From Gordonia westfalica (GTDB lineage: Bacteria; Actinomycetota; Actinomycetes; Mycobacteriales; Mycobacteriaceae): a stretch of 64,000 nucleotides of DNA. Shown here in pieces: positions 1 to 9,302 of this stretch (the stretch's first letter is position 1; each line of letters opens with the position of its first letter). The position numbers were made by a program, and so were the translations under genes. Under the pieces are notes generated by a model that was not told the DNA's origin, did no database searches, and saw only the letters and a program-made list of their open reading frames with translations. The DNA lies in NCBI RefSeq assembly GCF_900105725.1, contig NZ_FNLM01000034.1, positions 2,976,001 through 3,040,000 on the forward strand, given 5' to 3'.

Positions 1-1
1 C

Positions 2-313
2 GACGCTCGCGTCGCCGACGCCTGGATCGGCTCCCGGGCCTACGAGTTGTCCACCTGGCAGACCGTGAGTCGCCTCGCCGCCGGCGGACAACTCGGCATG
101 GAGTCCTCGATCAACAAGGTGTTCTGGTCGCAGTGGGACATCGCCGCCCACGAGACCGCACTCGATCTGCAGGGACCGGACGCCGAACTCGACGACGCCT
201 GGATGGACGGTTATCTGTTCTCCCTGTCCGGCCCGATCTATGCCGGCACCAACGAGATCCAACGCAATGTCATCGCCGAGCGACTCCTCGGCCTTCCTCG
301 CGGAGATCGCTGA
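2..313 (+). CDS. Acyl-CoA dehydrogenase (FadE), C-terminal fragment
   Basis: The reading frame is open from the first bases of the window to a TGA at 311-313, giving about 103 residues of C-terminus with the start outside. The visible part is the C-terminal helical domain of an acyl-CoA dehydrogenase, ending in the typical GTNEIQRN segment and a LLGLPRG tail. The next fadE starts 6 bp later, so it heads an operon of three FadE genes. In steroid degraders such neighbours usually form alpha2beta2 heterotetramers with one catalytic subunit. I cannot assign a substrate; a ring-C/D or side-chain acyl-CoA is an inference from the region. Confidence 0.9.
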   Translation, partial: DARVADAWIGSRAYELSTWQTVSRLAAGGQLGMESSINKVFWSQWDIAAHETALDLQGPDAELDDAWMDGYLFSLSGPIYAGTNEIQRNVIAERLLGLPRGDR

Positions 314-319
314 TACCTC

Positions 320-1288
320 ATGGACTTCCAACTCTCCGACATCCACACCGACCTGGCCGCCACCGTCGACGCCATGCTCGGCAAGGCCGACATGCCCGCC
401 GCTGCGCGCGCCTGGGCGGCCGGTGACCGCAGGGCGGTCACCAAGGTCTACTCACAGCTCGCCGACGCCGGGATCAGCGGCCTGCTCATCGACGAATCGC
501 ACGGCGGCAGCAGTGCCGGCGCCGTCGAGATGGTCGTCGCGGTGGAGCAGCTCGGACGCCACTGCGCTCCCGGACCGATCGTGGAAAGCGTTGCCGTCCT
601 GCCGATCCTGCTGCGCGACGCGGACGTGACCGGCCCCCTCCAGGATCTCGCCGAGGGACGGCTGGCGACCTGCGCCATCGCCCCGTTGCAGCCACTCGCG
701 CCCGACGCCGAGTCCGCCGACGTCTACATCGTCGAAGACGGTGTCCTGTCGACGGCCACCGTGCTGAGTACCGATCCGTCCGTGGACACCACCCGCACCC
801 TGTCGCGGGTGGCACCGGACAAGACCCTGGCGTCCGGGATCGACCCGTCCGACGCGGTCGACGCGGGAGCACTGGCCACCGCCGCCGAACTCCTCGGACT
901 CGGCCAGGCGATGCTCACGCTCGCCAGCGAATACGCGCAGTCCCGCAAGCAGTTCGGCCGGCCCATCGGCTCCTTCCAGGCGGTCAAGCACCATCTGGCC
1001 GATGTGGCCATCGCCCTCGAGATGGCCCGTCCCCTGGTTCACGGCGCAGCACTGGGCATCGACGGTCAGGTACCCGAGAACACGAATGTGTCGCGGGATG
1101 TGTCGGCGGCCAAGGTCGCGGCTGCCGATGCCGCCCATCTGTCGGCGCGACGCTCCCTGCAGGTGCTCGGCGCGATCGGATACACCGCCGAACACGACAT
1201 CTCGCTGTACATCACCAAGACGCGCGCGCTCCTGTCCGCCTGGGGTTCGCCCGCAGTCCATCGTCGACGCATCCTGGAGACCCTGTGA
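320..1288 (+). CDS. Acyl-CoA dehydrogenase-like protein (FadE), short form
   Basis: 322 residues, shorter than the usual 370-400 of the family. The ACAD C-terminal domain is clear: a SRKQFGRPIGSFQAVKH segment near residues 210-226 and a LGAIGYTAEHDI segment near 283. The N-terminal and middle domains are compressed. It starts with ATG 6 bp after the upstream fadE and its stop overlaps the next gene's GTG. The size and position resemble M. tuberculosis FadE32 (319 residues), which lies in a fadE31-32-33 run, but that link is tentative. It is probably the non-catalytic partner subunit of a neighbour. Confidence 0.85.
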   Translation: MDFQLSDIHTDLAATVDAMLGKADMPAAARAWAAGDRRAVTKVYSQLADAGISGLLIDESHGGSSAGAVEMVVAVEQLGRHCAPGPIVESVAVLPILLRDADVTGPLQDLAEGRLATCAIAPLQPLAPDAESADVYIVEDGVLSTATVLSTDPSVDTTRTLSRVAPDKTLASGIDPSDAVDAGALATAAELLGLGQAMLTLASEYAQSRKQFGRPIGSFQAVKHHLADVAIALEMARPLVHGAALGIDGQVPENTNVSRDVSAAKVAAADAAHLSARRSLQVLGAIGYTAEHDISLYITKTRALLSAWGSPAVHRRRILETL

Positions 1289-2406
1289 ACGACACCGGAA
1301 CCGCGACGCTCTCGTCCGATGCGTTCACCATCTCCACCGAGGAGCGCGAAGCCCTCGCCGAGGCCGTGCGGGACCTGCTCCGGCGCCGCGGCGACTCGGC
1401 CTCGGTCCGGACCGCGATGTCCTCGACCGGACGCATCGACGAGGGTCTGTGGCAGACACTGTGCACCGAGATCGGGGTGGCTGCACTTCCCATCCCGGAG
1501 GACGACGGCGGCGCCGGGGCGTCGTGGGCCGAACTCGCGGCCGTGCTCGAGGAACTCGGCGCGGCTCTGATTCCGGTACCCGCCTTCGGGTCGTCGGTGC
1601 TGGCAACCGGGGCGATCCTGTTCGCGCAGGACGACGAGGTCGCCTCGCAACTTCTTCCCGCCCTCGCATCCGGTGAGCAGACGGCCGCCCTGTGCTGGGC
1701 CGGCGAACGCGGATGGGACACCCCGGGCGTACAGGCCGACGCCGGATTGTTGTCGGGCACCGCACACTTCGTCATCGACGCCGAATCCGCCGACACTCTC
1801 CTCGTGCTGGCGTCGGGGCCGGGCGAACACGTCACGCTGCATTCCGTGGCGGCCGATGCGGCCGGTGTCACGGTGTCGCCGTTGCCACTCCTCGATCCGA
1901 CGCGCGCGTTGGCCTCGGTGCGGTTCGACGAGGTCGCCTCGACCGCGATCCCCGCGCCGGCCGACCTGGCCGCACGCCTGCGGACCCTCGGCTGGGCCCT
2001 GCTCTCCGCCGAGCAGGTGGGCGGCGCACAGCGCGCACTCGACCTCACCGTCGAGTACACCAAGTCCCGCAAGCAGTTCGGGCGCACGATCGGTTCGTTC
2101 CAGGCACTCAAGCACCGTATGGCCGACATGTACGTGCTCGTCGAGACCGCACGTTCGATCTCGCGTGCGGCCGTCGCCGCGGTCGCCGTCGACGATCCCG
2201 AGGCGGCCGAGCTCGCACTCGCCGCCCACGTGTACTGCTCTGATGCCTACCGTTCCATCGCCGGCGAGGCCATCCAGCTGCACGGCGGTATCGGCATCAC
2301 GTGGGAGCACGACATCCAGCTCTACTTCAAACGCGCACAGGCCTCGTCGCAGTTGCTGGGCGCCCCGCATCTCGCGGTCGCCGAGGCCGCAGCGCGCCTG
2401 CGATGA
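1285..2406 (+). CDS. Acyl-CoA dehydrogenase (FadE)
   Basis: 373 residues, starting at a GTG that overlaps the stop of the previous fadE, which implies translational coupling. The C-terminal domain carries SRKQFGRTIGSFQALKH (near residues 263-279) and LHGGIGITWEHDI (near 332). It should be a flavin-dependent alpha,beta-dehydrogenase of an acyl-CoA thioester, feeding electrons to ETF. The three-gene fadE cluster fits heteromeric steroid acyl-CoA dehydrogenases, but the third FadE33-type gene in M. tuberculosis is shorter (318 residues), so a one-to-one match is not certain. It ends 6 bp before the convergent TMEM175 gene. Confidence 0.88.
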   Translation: MNDTGTATLSSDAFTISTEEREALAEAVRDLLRRRGDSASVRTAMSSTGRIDEGLWQTLCTEIGVAALPIPEDDGGAGASWAELAAVLEELGAALIPVPAFGSSVLATGAILFAQDDEVASQLLPALASGEQTAALCWAGERGWDTPGVQADAGLLSGTAHFVIDAESADTLLVLASGPGEHVTLHSVAADAAGVTVSPLPLLDPTRALASVRFDEVASTAIPAPADLAARLRTLGWALLSAEQVGGAQRALDLTVEYTKSRKQFGRTIGSFQALKHRMADMYVLVETARSISRAAVAAVAVDDPEAAELALAAHVYCSDAYRSIAGEAIQLHGGIGITWEHDIQLYFKRAQASSQLLGAPHLAVAEAAARLR

Positions 2407-2412
2407 CAGAGC

Positions 2413-3048
2413 TCACCCGGGGTTGCGCAGGCGCGTGATGAGCCGCTCGATGGGGTCGGTGAAGAGCAGCAACAGGAGCGGCCAGTTCCCGCTCTTCGGG
2501 TAGATCAACGCGATGATCAGGGCGACCGCCAGGGCCAGCAGGGTTCCCCAGCCACCCGACGACTTCGTCCAGCGATCGGTGGCGTCGTCGTCGACCAGCA
2601 GGTCCCGATGCCGCTGTCCCCACTGCGCGATCCCGACGAGCGAGGCCACCGACAACGCGAGCACACCGATGTAGAGGACGTTGGCCCACTTCACCCGGCT
2701 GTCGTCGACCATCGCCGTGGCGAACGGCAGCACCACGATGGTCAGCAACCAGACGAAGTTGAGGTTGATCAGAACCGAGTCGTACGAACGGAAGTACTCC
2801 ATCGTCTGGTGGTGTTGCCGCCAGAGAACCCAGATGACCACGAAACTCACGACGAAGCTGGTCAGCTCGAGCGAGTGGTCGGACACCACCTCGGCGACCG
2901 AGGACTCCTCACGGAGATCGTTCGCGATGTCGACCAGAGGAAGCACCAGCAGCGTCAGCGCGATTGCCACGACCGCGTCCGCGAACGCGATCAACCGGCT
3001 CAGCCCCTCCTCCGAGCGCCGATTCGCGGGTTCTGCCATGAATCGCAT
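2413..3048 (-). CDS. TMEM175-family (DUF1211) potassium channel-like protein
   Basis: 211 residues with about five or six hydrophobic helices. The first helix has RLIAFADAVVAIALTLLVLP, a variant of the RxxxFSD-AxxAI signature that marks bacterial TMEM175 K+ channels; the Ser of FSD is Ala here. The start is the ATG at 3048, with an in-frame ATG at 3039 as an alternative (MAEPANRR). The gene converges on the fadE operon and appears unrelated to steroid catabolism. It is a single-domain form of a family that also has duplicated-domain members. Confidence 0.8.
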   Translation of the reverse strand: MRFMAEPANRRSEEGLSRLIAFADAVVAIALTLLVLPLVDIANDLREESSVAEVVSDHSLELTSFVVSFVVIWVLWRQHHQTMEYFRSYDSVLINLNFVWLLTIVVLPFATAMVDDSRVKWANVLYIGVLALSVASLVGIAQWGQRHRDLLVDDDATDRWTKSSGGWGTLLALAVALIIALIYPKSGNWPLLLLLFTDPIERLITRLRNPG

Positions 3049-3166
3049 GGTAGAACGGGTCCGTCACCCGCGCGTGCCAATCGTGGACGACGGCACCGTG
3101 TCGGGCGACGTTCCCGCGTGGCGACTTCCTTTCCGCTTATTGGATCTGACCAGCGGCAGGGAGACA

Positions 3167-3193
3167 CGCGGGCGGGAAGGAAACACGCCCGCG
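3167..3193 (-). terminator. GC-rich hairpin after the sulfotransferase gene
   Basis: CGCGGGCG (3167-3174) and CGCCCGCG (3186-3193) are perfect 8-bp arms around an 11-nt loop, 11 bp beyond the stop codon of the minus-strand operon. No T-run follows on that strand, so this is a candidate terminator of the U-poor type seen in actinobacteria, not a certain one. The rest of the 155-bp gap holds nothing I can name. Confidence 0.4.
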
Positions 3194-3203
3194 GGAAGGC
3201 GAG

Positions 3204-4346
3204 CTACTCGCCGAACGCCGCCTCCACCATCGCCTCGTCGAGCCCGTAGTCGGCGAGCTGGTAGCGGTGCTGCGGTTTCCGCGCGCCGGACCGGCTCTCC
3301 TCGTCGAGTACCGTCACCGCAGCGCGCGCCGCGTCGGACATGGGGGTGTCGAGGGCCGTGTAGACGCGCTCGACGGTGCCCATCGGGTCCGAGCGGAGGT
3401 CGGCGAAGTCGATGTCGAGGAACTGTGCGGGGTCGTACTTCTCGCGGGCGCGCGAGAACTCACGAAGCCCGCGGGACCACAGCTCCAGCTGGTCCTGTCC
3501 GATCTGGTCGCCGGTGAAGGTCGTCGACCAGCCAGGGGTGGCGTGCTCGGCGAGGCTGCACATCGACGCGATGATCGTCGACGGCGCGCGATGCGTCTGG
3601 ATCACCAGCGCATCCGGATAGGCGGCCATCAGGGCATCGAGCGCGAACAGGTGGCTCGGGTTCTTGAGCACCCACCGCTTGCCCGGATCGTTGAGGCCGA
3701 TCAGCTGCAGGTTCTTGCGGTGCCGCAGGTACGCGGGCGTCCAGTCCTGCTGGGCGAGCCACCGCGAGTAGGTCGGGATGTGGGCGAGCGATTCGTAGGA
3801 GATCGACGTAACGCTCTGCCGCAACAGCTGCCAGCATTCCTCGACCTCGCCGGCGTCCATGTAGTGCAGACCCATGAACTCCGGGTTCTCGACGTGGTGC
3901 TGCTCGAAGCCGGCCTGGATCTGCTGGTACACCGGGTTGTCGGCCCAGGTGTCGCGGGGTGGTCGCGGCTGCGGGAACTCCGCCAGCCACATCTCGAGAC
4001 CCTGATGAGCCGGATCGGCGGCCAGAAGCCGATGCAGCGCGGTCGTTCCCGTGCGGGGCAGGCCGGTCACGAAGATCGGCCTGGTGATCTCGACGTCGGC
4101 GTGTCCCGGGTTCGCCTTCCACGACGCCTCGCTCAGCAGTCGTGCGACCAGCGCTCCCTTGAGGAAGAACCGGAACATCTTGCTGCCCAGCTCGGTCAGC
4201 CCGGCTTCGGAACGGTAGGAGTCGAGCAAGATTCCCAGCGGCTCGAGGTACTCGGTGTCGCCGAAGTCGTCGAAACCTGTCGCACGAGTGGCCGAGGCAT
4301 GCAGGTCCTCGATCGTCCCGACGTCGGTCCGCGCCGCACTAGTCAT
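3204..4346 (-). CDS. Sulfotransferase-family protein (Rv3529c-like)
   Basis: 380 residues from the ATG at 4346; a GTG at 4355 is a possible alternative. The PAPS-binding 5'-phosphosulfate loop GLPRTGTT lies at residues 95-102, and a 3'-phosphate-type segment is likely in the QTHRAPSTIIASMCS region. It belongs to the Sulfotransfer_3 family. It is last in the hsaA operon, after the SDR and the DUF1214 gene, in the order Rv3531c-Rv3530c-Rv3529c known from M. tuberculosis. In that species the trio lies in the KstR regulon but its reaction is not established. A role on a steroid acceptor is inference. The start overlaps the SDR stop by 8 bp. Confidence 0.82.
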   Translation of the reverse strand: MTSAARTDVGTIEDLHASATRATGFDDFGDTEYLEPLGILLDSYRSEAGLTELGSKMFRFFLKGALVARLLSEASWKANPGHADVEITRPIFVTGLPRTGTTALHRLLAADPAHQGLEMWLAEFPQPRPPRDTWADNPVYQQIQAGFEQHHVENPEFMGLHYMDAGEVEECWQLLRQSVTSISYESLAHIPTYSRWLAQQDWTPAYLRHRKNLQLIGLNDPGKRWVLKNPSHLFALDALMAAYPDALVIQTHRAPSTIIASMCSLAEHATPGWSTTFTGDQIGQDQLELWSRGLREFSRAREKYDPAQFLDIDFADLRSDPMGTVERVYTALDTPMSDAARAAVTVLDEESRSGARKPQHRYQLADYGLDEAMVEAAFGE

Positions 4347-5130
4347 GGTATTCACCGCAATTCACGTCCAGGGTGTGCCCGGTGATCGCCCGGGCCATCG
4401 GCGAGGCGAGAAAGACCACCGCGTCGGCGATCTCGTCCGGCTCCGGTAGGCGTTTGAGATCGGACTTCGACGCGGTCTGCTCGTACACCTGCTCCGGCGT
4501 GATCCCGTACTTCTTGGCGACCTCGCCGAAGTACCACTTCAGCTGGTCGTCCCAGATGTGGCCCGGTGCCACGGAATTGATGCGGATGCCCCGCTCCCCC
4601 AGCTCCGACGCCAGGGTCTGCGACATCGCGAGCAGCGCCGACTTGGCGATCTTGTAGCTGCCGTACCGCGGCTCGGAGTGCCGGATGACCATCGAGTTGA
4701 TGTTGACGACGGAGCCGTCAGCGTCGGCGAGCGCATCGGTGAACGACTTGATGACCCGCAGCGTCCCGACCACGGTGACCTCGATGCTGTTCGTGATCTG
4801 GTCGAAATCGGTGCGGCCCAGCGGCTTCATCGACGGCAGCGCGAAAGCGTTGTTGACCAGGACGTCGGCCCGCCCGAACTCGGCGAGCGTGGTGGACACC
4901 AGGTTGTCGACGGCGGCGTCGTCGGTGATGTCGGTCGGTACGACGAGGCTCGTCCCACCGGCGGCATCGATCTCCGCGGCAACCTCTTTCAGCCGTGACT
5001 CGGTTCGGGCGGCGAGGACCACCCGAGCGCCCTCGGCGGCCGCGCGAAGGCAGATCGAGCGCCCCAACCCGGGACCCACACCCGAGACGACGACCACCTT
5101 GTCGTCGAGGAGTCCTGATCCCACTGTCAT
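4339..5130 (-). CDS. Short-chain dehydrogenase/reductase (Rv3530c-like)
   Basis: 263 residues, classical SDR. The cofactor glycine motif SGVGPGLGR is near residues 16-24, the NNA motif is in LVNNAFALPSM, and the catalytic Ser and YxxxK are in NSMVIRHSE...YGSYKIAK. The ATG at 5128-5130 overlaps the TGA of the upstream DUF1214 gene (ATGA), so the start is firm. It is the second gene of the trio that follows hsaB, which points to oxidation or reduction of a steroid-derived hydroxyl or keto group; the exact substrate is unknown. Confidence 0.85.
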   Translation of the reverse strand: MTVGSGLLDDKVVVVSGVGPGLGRSICLRAAAEGARVVLAARTESRLKEVAAEIDAAGGTSLVVPTDITDDAAVDNLVSTTLAEFGRADVLVNNAFALPSMKPLGRTDFDQITNSIEVTVVGTLRVIKSFTDALADADGSVVNINSMVIRHSEPRYGSYKIAKSALLAMSQTLASELGERGIRINSVAPGHIWDDQLKWYFGEVAKKYGITPEQVYEQTASKSDLKRLPEPDEIADAVVFLASPMARAITGHTLDVNCGEYHD

Positions 5131-6323
5131 CCCAGCATCCTCTCGGCGAAGGCGCGCTGCCGCGCTGCGATCCGTTCGGACCAGCCGGCGTCGTCGATCT
5201 TGTTGTGTGCGAGGTGCGGGAGGTGCGCGGCCACGTCGTCGATGCCGACGACCGTCGCCGTCGGACCGAGTTCCGGACCGATCGGCGAATCGCTTCGCTG
5301 CCAGCGGAACTGGAGGATGCCCTGCTGCCGGCCGGTCGTCTCGATCCAGTTGGCGACCCCGGGATCGCGGTGGGACACGACCATCCGGATCATGCCGTCC
5401 GGGTCCACCTGCGCCTGGGCCGAATTCAGGCTGGTCTGGTGGTTCACGTAGTCGAGCGAGATGTACCACATACTCCCGAGCTGGAATCCCTGATAGGGCG
5501 CATCGGATTTCGGGATGGTGATGACCATCGCCTCGTCGGGACCCAACCGGTAGTGGCCCACCGAGGAGAACTGGGTGCTCAACCCGCCCGGGGTCTGGCG
5601 GGGCGGGGTGAAGGTGTTGACCGGTTCGTCGAGGTAGAACCACTTGGGAAAGTTGAACCAGGTGTTGATGCGTGCGGTCAGCATCTTGCCCGCGGTCGCG
5701 TATCGGCGTGCGACACGGGCGAGGTCGGCTTCCTCCGGTGCGGTCCCGACGGTGTCGACGCGTTCGATCGTGATCGAGCCCTTGCGTTCGGTCCAGTCCG
5801 AGTACACCTCCCGGACCGCCAGCATCGACGCCCCTTCACCGAGGGCGAAGTAGTTCTCGGGCGGGTCCGGGATCGCCGGGCCGAAGGTCAGCTCGAACGT
5901 CCCGTCGTCGGCGATGGTGAGGCGACGGTCGTCGAAGGCGTCCTCGCCGCCGGGCACGGCGGACGGCGTGTAGTCGCCCCGCAGCACCTGGAAGCTGAGA
6001 TCCGTTGTGGTGCCGCGCCGTCCGCGGACCACATAGGTTCCGGTCGGTTCGACGTCCGCGTGATAGTAGAGCGTGTCCGGGTTGTCCAGGCCCATCTTGG
6101 TCGACGGCCCGGTCGAGGTCACGAAATTCGGATGCGACAGCGACCGGCCGCGGACCAGCTGGATGATCGCGGCGATGCTGCCCGCGAGATAGTCGTAACC
6201 CTCGGCGAGATCCTGCTCGGTCTCCGCGAACTCGGCTGAGGCGACCAGTCTCTCGGCCTCGGCGATCGCATCGGTGAGGGGCTTGGTGATGTCCTTCGGT
6301 ACCGCGATCTCTTGCGAGCTCAT
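5127..6323 (-). CDS. DUF1214-domain protein (Rv3531c-like)
   Basis: 398 residues from the ATG at 6323, which overlaps the hsaB stop (ATGA). The C-terminal third has the DUF1214 pattern: a conserved LGSMWYISLDYVNHQTSLN segment and a DPDGMIRMVVSHRDPGVANW segment. The N-terminal part is mainly helical. No signal peptide is visible. The M. tuberculosis counterpart Rv3531c sits in the cholesterol region with Rv3530c and Rv3529c and has no settled function. DUF1214 proteins elsewhere are mostly uncharacterised, so I do not assign a reaction. Confidence 0.78.
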   Translation of the reverse strand: MSSQEIAVPKDITKPLTDAIAEAERLVASAEFAETEQDLAEGYDYLAGSIAAIIQLVRGRSLSHPNFVTSTGPSTKMGLDNPDTLYYHADVEPTGTYVVRGRRGTTTDLSFQVLRGDYTPSAVPGGEDAFDDRRLTIADDGTFELTFGPAIPDPPENYFALGEGASMLAVREVYSDWTERKGSITIERVDTVGTAPEEADLARVARRYATAGKMLTARINTWFNFPKWFYLDEPVNTFTPPRQTPGGLSTQFSSVGHYRLGPDEAMVITIPKSDAPYQGFQLGSMWYISLDYVNHQTSLNSAQAQVDPDGMIRMVVSHRDPGVANWIETTGRQQGILQFRWQRSDSPIGPELGPTATVVGIDDVAAHLPHLAHNKIDDAGWSERIAARQRAFAERMLG

Positions 6324-6892
6324 AGCCAGGTGTCTCCGCCCGTCCAGGTGAGGAAGTTCTCGAGTTCGGCCTGCGCCGGCGTCACCCGCGGGTGCTCCGT
6401 CGACAGATAGCCGCCGCGGTAGAAGAGCAACGGCTTGTCCTGCAACACCTCTCCGAGTGTGAGTGCCCGACCGATGACGATGTGGTGGTCGCCGCCGTCG
6501 GTCACCCGCTCGACGTCGCATTCGACCCAGGTCAGCCCGTGGCGGATGACCGGCAGACCGGCCGGCGACGGGTCCCAGGTGATGTTGGCGAACTTGTCGT
6601 CACCGGGCGCACCGAAGGCCGCGCTCACGTCCTGCTGCCGGTTGGACAGGACGTTGACGCAGAACTTGCCGGTCCGTTCGATGACCTTCCAGCTCCGGGA
6701 GGTCTTCATCGGGCAGAACAGGACGAGTGGCGGGTCGAGGGAGAGCGCGGCGAAGGACTGGCACGCGAACCCGACGGGTTTCCCGTCGTCGTCGAGGGTC
6801 GTGATGACCGTGACGCCCGTGCAGAACTGCCCCATCGCGGTACGGAACTGCCGGGAGTCGAACTCCGCCGACCCGTATGGCGTCTGGGCCAT
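6320..6892 (-). CDS. hsaB: HsaB, flavin reductase of the 3-HSA monooxygenase
   Basis: 190 residues, a flavin reductase-like FMN-binding domain protein close to the known HsaB length. Characteristic segments are QFCTGVTVITTLDDDGKPVGF, FAALSLDPPLVLFC and GDHHIVIGRALTL. HsaB supplies reduced flavin to HsaA for C-4 hydroxylation of 3-HSA. The ATG at 6892 starts 1 bp after the hsaC stop, and the gene overlaps the DUF1214 start by 4 bp, so it is inside one operon. A longer upstream open frame exists but would run into hsaC, so the internal ATG is preferred. Confidence 0.92.
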   Translation of the reverse strand: MAQTPYGSAEFDSRQFRTAMGQFCTGVTVITTLDDDGKPVGFACQSFAALSLDPPLVLFCPMKTSRSWKVIERTGKFCVNVLSNRQQDVSAAFGAPGDDKFANITWDPSPAGLPVIRHGLTWVECDVERVTDGGDHHIVIGRALTLGEVLQDKPLLFYRGGYLSTEHPRVTPAQAELENFLTWTGGDTWL

Positions 6893-6893
6893 G

Positions 6894-7882
<989 letters not shown>

Positions 7883-7892
7883 TTGGGGGCGC

Positions 7893-9077
7893 TCACACCA
7901 TCGTGTCGCCGATGGGAATCCCGAACTCGCCGTTGCCGTACGCGACGTAGGCACGTTCCGGATCGTTGGCGGCGTGGACGCGGCCGGCGTGGGCGTCGCG
8001 CCAGAACCGCTGGATCGGGGTCCCGTTCTCCAGCGCATGGGCGCCCGAGTTCTCGAAGAGACGGTCGATGGCGGAGATCGCACGACCGGTGGCGCGCACC
8101 TGGTCGCGACGGGCCGACAGACGCAGTTCCATGGGGATCTCCTCGCCGGCGAGGATCAGGTCGTACTCGGCCTGCAGGTTGCCCGACAGCTGACGCCAGG
8201 CGGCGTCGATGTCGCTGGCGGCCTCGGCGATCCGGACCTTGGCGAACGGATCGTCCTTGGCCTTCTCACCCGCGTAGGCGGCGCGGACGCGCTTGCCCTG
8301 GTGCTCGACGTGAGCATGGTAGGCGCCGTAGGCCATGCCGACGATCGGCGTCGCGATGGTGCTGGGATGAATTGTGCCCCAGGGCATCTTGTAGACCGGA
8401 GCGGTGTTCTGCTCGAGGCCCGGGCTCTGTCCCATCGACATGGTGCGCATGCTCAGCATGCGGTGGCGGGGCACGAAGACGTCCTTGACCTCGATGGTGT
8501 TGGAGCCGGTGCCGCGCAGGCCGACGACGTTCCACACGTCCTTGATCGTGTAGTCCTCGCGCGGGATCAGGAAGCTGACGAAGTCGACCGGCTTGCCGTT
8601 CTTGATGACCGGACCGCCGACGAACACCCAGTCGGCGGTGTCACAGCCCGACGACCAGGCCCACGAACCGTTGACCTTGTAGCCGCCGTCGACGACCTCA
8701 CCCATGCCCATCGGTGCGTACGACGACGAGATGCGCACGTTGGTGTCCTTGCCCCAGACATCTTCCTGCGCCTGCTGGTCGAAGAGAGCCAGATGCCAGT
8801 TGTGGATGCCGATGATGCCCGACACCCAACCCGTGGACCCGCATGCCGAGGCGATGCGTCGTACGGCCTCGTAGAAGGTGACCGGATCGACCTGGTATCC
8901 ACCCCACTGCTCCGGCTGCATCAGCCTGAAGAAGCCCGCCGTCTCGAGGCTGGACACGGTCTCCTCGGGGATTCGACGCAGATCTTCGGTGGCCTGCGCA
9001 CGCTGTTCGATCTCTGGGAGCAGCGCGTTGATCTTCTCCAGGACCTGCTCGGCGGCTTCGCTCCGTTGTGCTGGCAT
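7893..9077 (-). CDS. hsaA: HsaA, oxygenase component of the 3-HSA monooxygenase
   Basis: 394 residues, the length of known HsaA, in the acyl-CoA dehydrogenase-like group D flavin monooxygenases. N-terminal helical domain, central GSWAWSSGCDTADWVFVGG segment and C-terminal helical domain are all present and intact. With HsaB it hydroxylates 3-HSA at C-4 to the catechol that HsaC cleaves. The ribosome site AGGAG lies 9 nt before the ATG. It heads the operon hsaA-hsaC-hsaB-DUF1214-SDR-sulfotransferase. A KstR-like operator lies 68 bp upstream. hsaD, which encodes the next C-C hydrolase, is missing from the expected place. Confidence 0.95.
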   Translation of the reverse strand: MPAQRSEAAEQVLEKINALLPEIEQRAQATEDLRRIPEETVSSLETAGFFRLMQPEQWGGYQVDPVTFYEAVRRIASACGSTGWVSGIIGIHNWHLALFDQQAQEDVWGKDTNVRISSSYAPMGMGEVVDGGYKVNGSWAWSSGCDTADWVFVGGPVIKNGKPVDFVSFLIPREDYTIKDVWNVVGLRGTGSNTIEVKDVFVPRHRMLSMRTMSMGQSPGLEQNTAPVYKMPWGTIHPSTIATPIVGMAYGAYHAHVEHQGKRVRAAYAGEKAKDDPFAKVRIAEAASDIDAAWRQLSGNLQAEYDLILAGEEIPMELRLSARRDQVRATGRAISAIDRLFENSGAHALENGTPIQRFWRDAHAGRVHAANDPERAYVAYGNGEFGIPIGDTMV

Positions 9078-9144
9078 CTCGCCTGCTCCTACCTGTCTCT
9101 CCCTCGGCCGGACACACCGACCGCTTACTCTTCGAGTTCGAGAT

Positions 9145-9158
9145 TAGAACACGTTCTC
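9145..9158. promoter_or_regulatory. KstR-type operator, hsaA side
   Basis: TAGAACACGTTCTC matches the KstR consensus TnnAACnnGTTnnA except for the last base. It lies 68 bp upstream of hsaA in the 225-bp gap shared with kshA. The core GAACACGTTC is a perfect palindrome. Repression of the hsaA operon by KstR is inferred from the match and from known regulons. Confidence 0.75.
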
Positions 9159-9236
9159 ATTTCTGTCGAGCACCGGGACTTTATGCCCATGTACAGCACC
9201 GATCGCCTGTCCAGAGGACGATCCACCCATAAGATT

Positions 9237-9250
9237 TGCAACGTGTTCTA
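9237..9250. promoter_or_regulatory. KstR-type operator, kshA side
   Basis: TGCAACGTGTTCTA fits TnnAACnnGTTnnA at every fixed base and lies 53 bp before the kshA ATG. The two sites in this gap are 92 bp apart centre to centre, so each divergent promoter probably has its own operator. Confidence 0.78.
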
Positions 9251-9302
9251 GTATTGGGAGCAGAGTTCCGATGCGACACCAGTCACAGACAGGAGAGGGC
9301 AT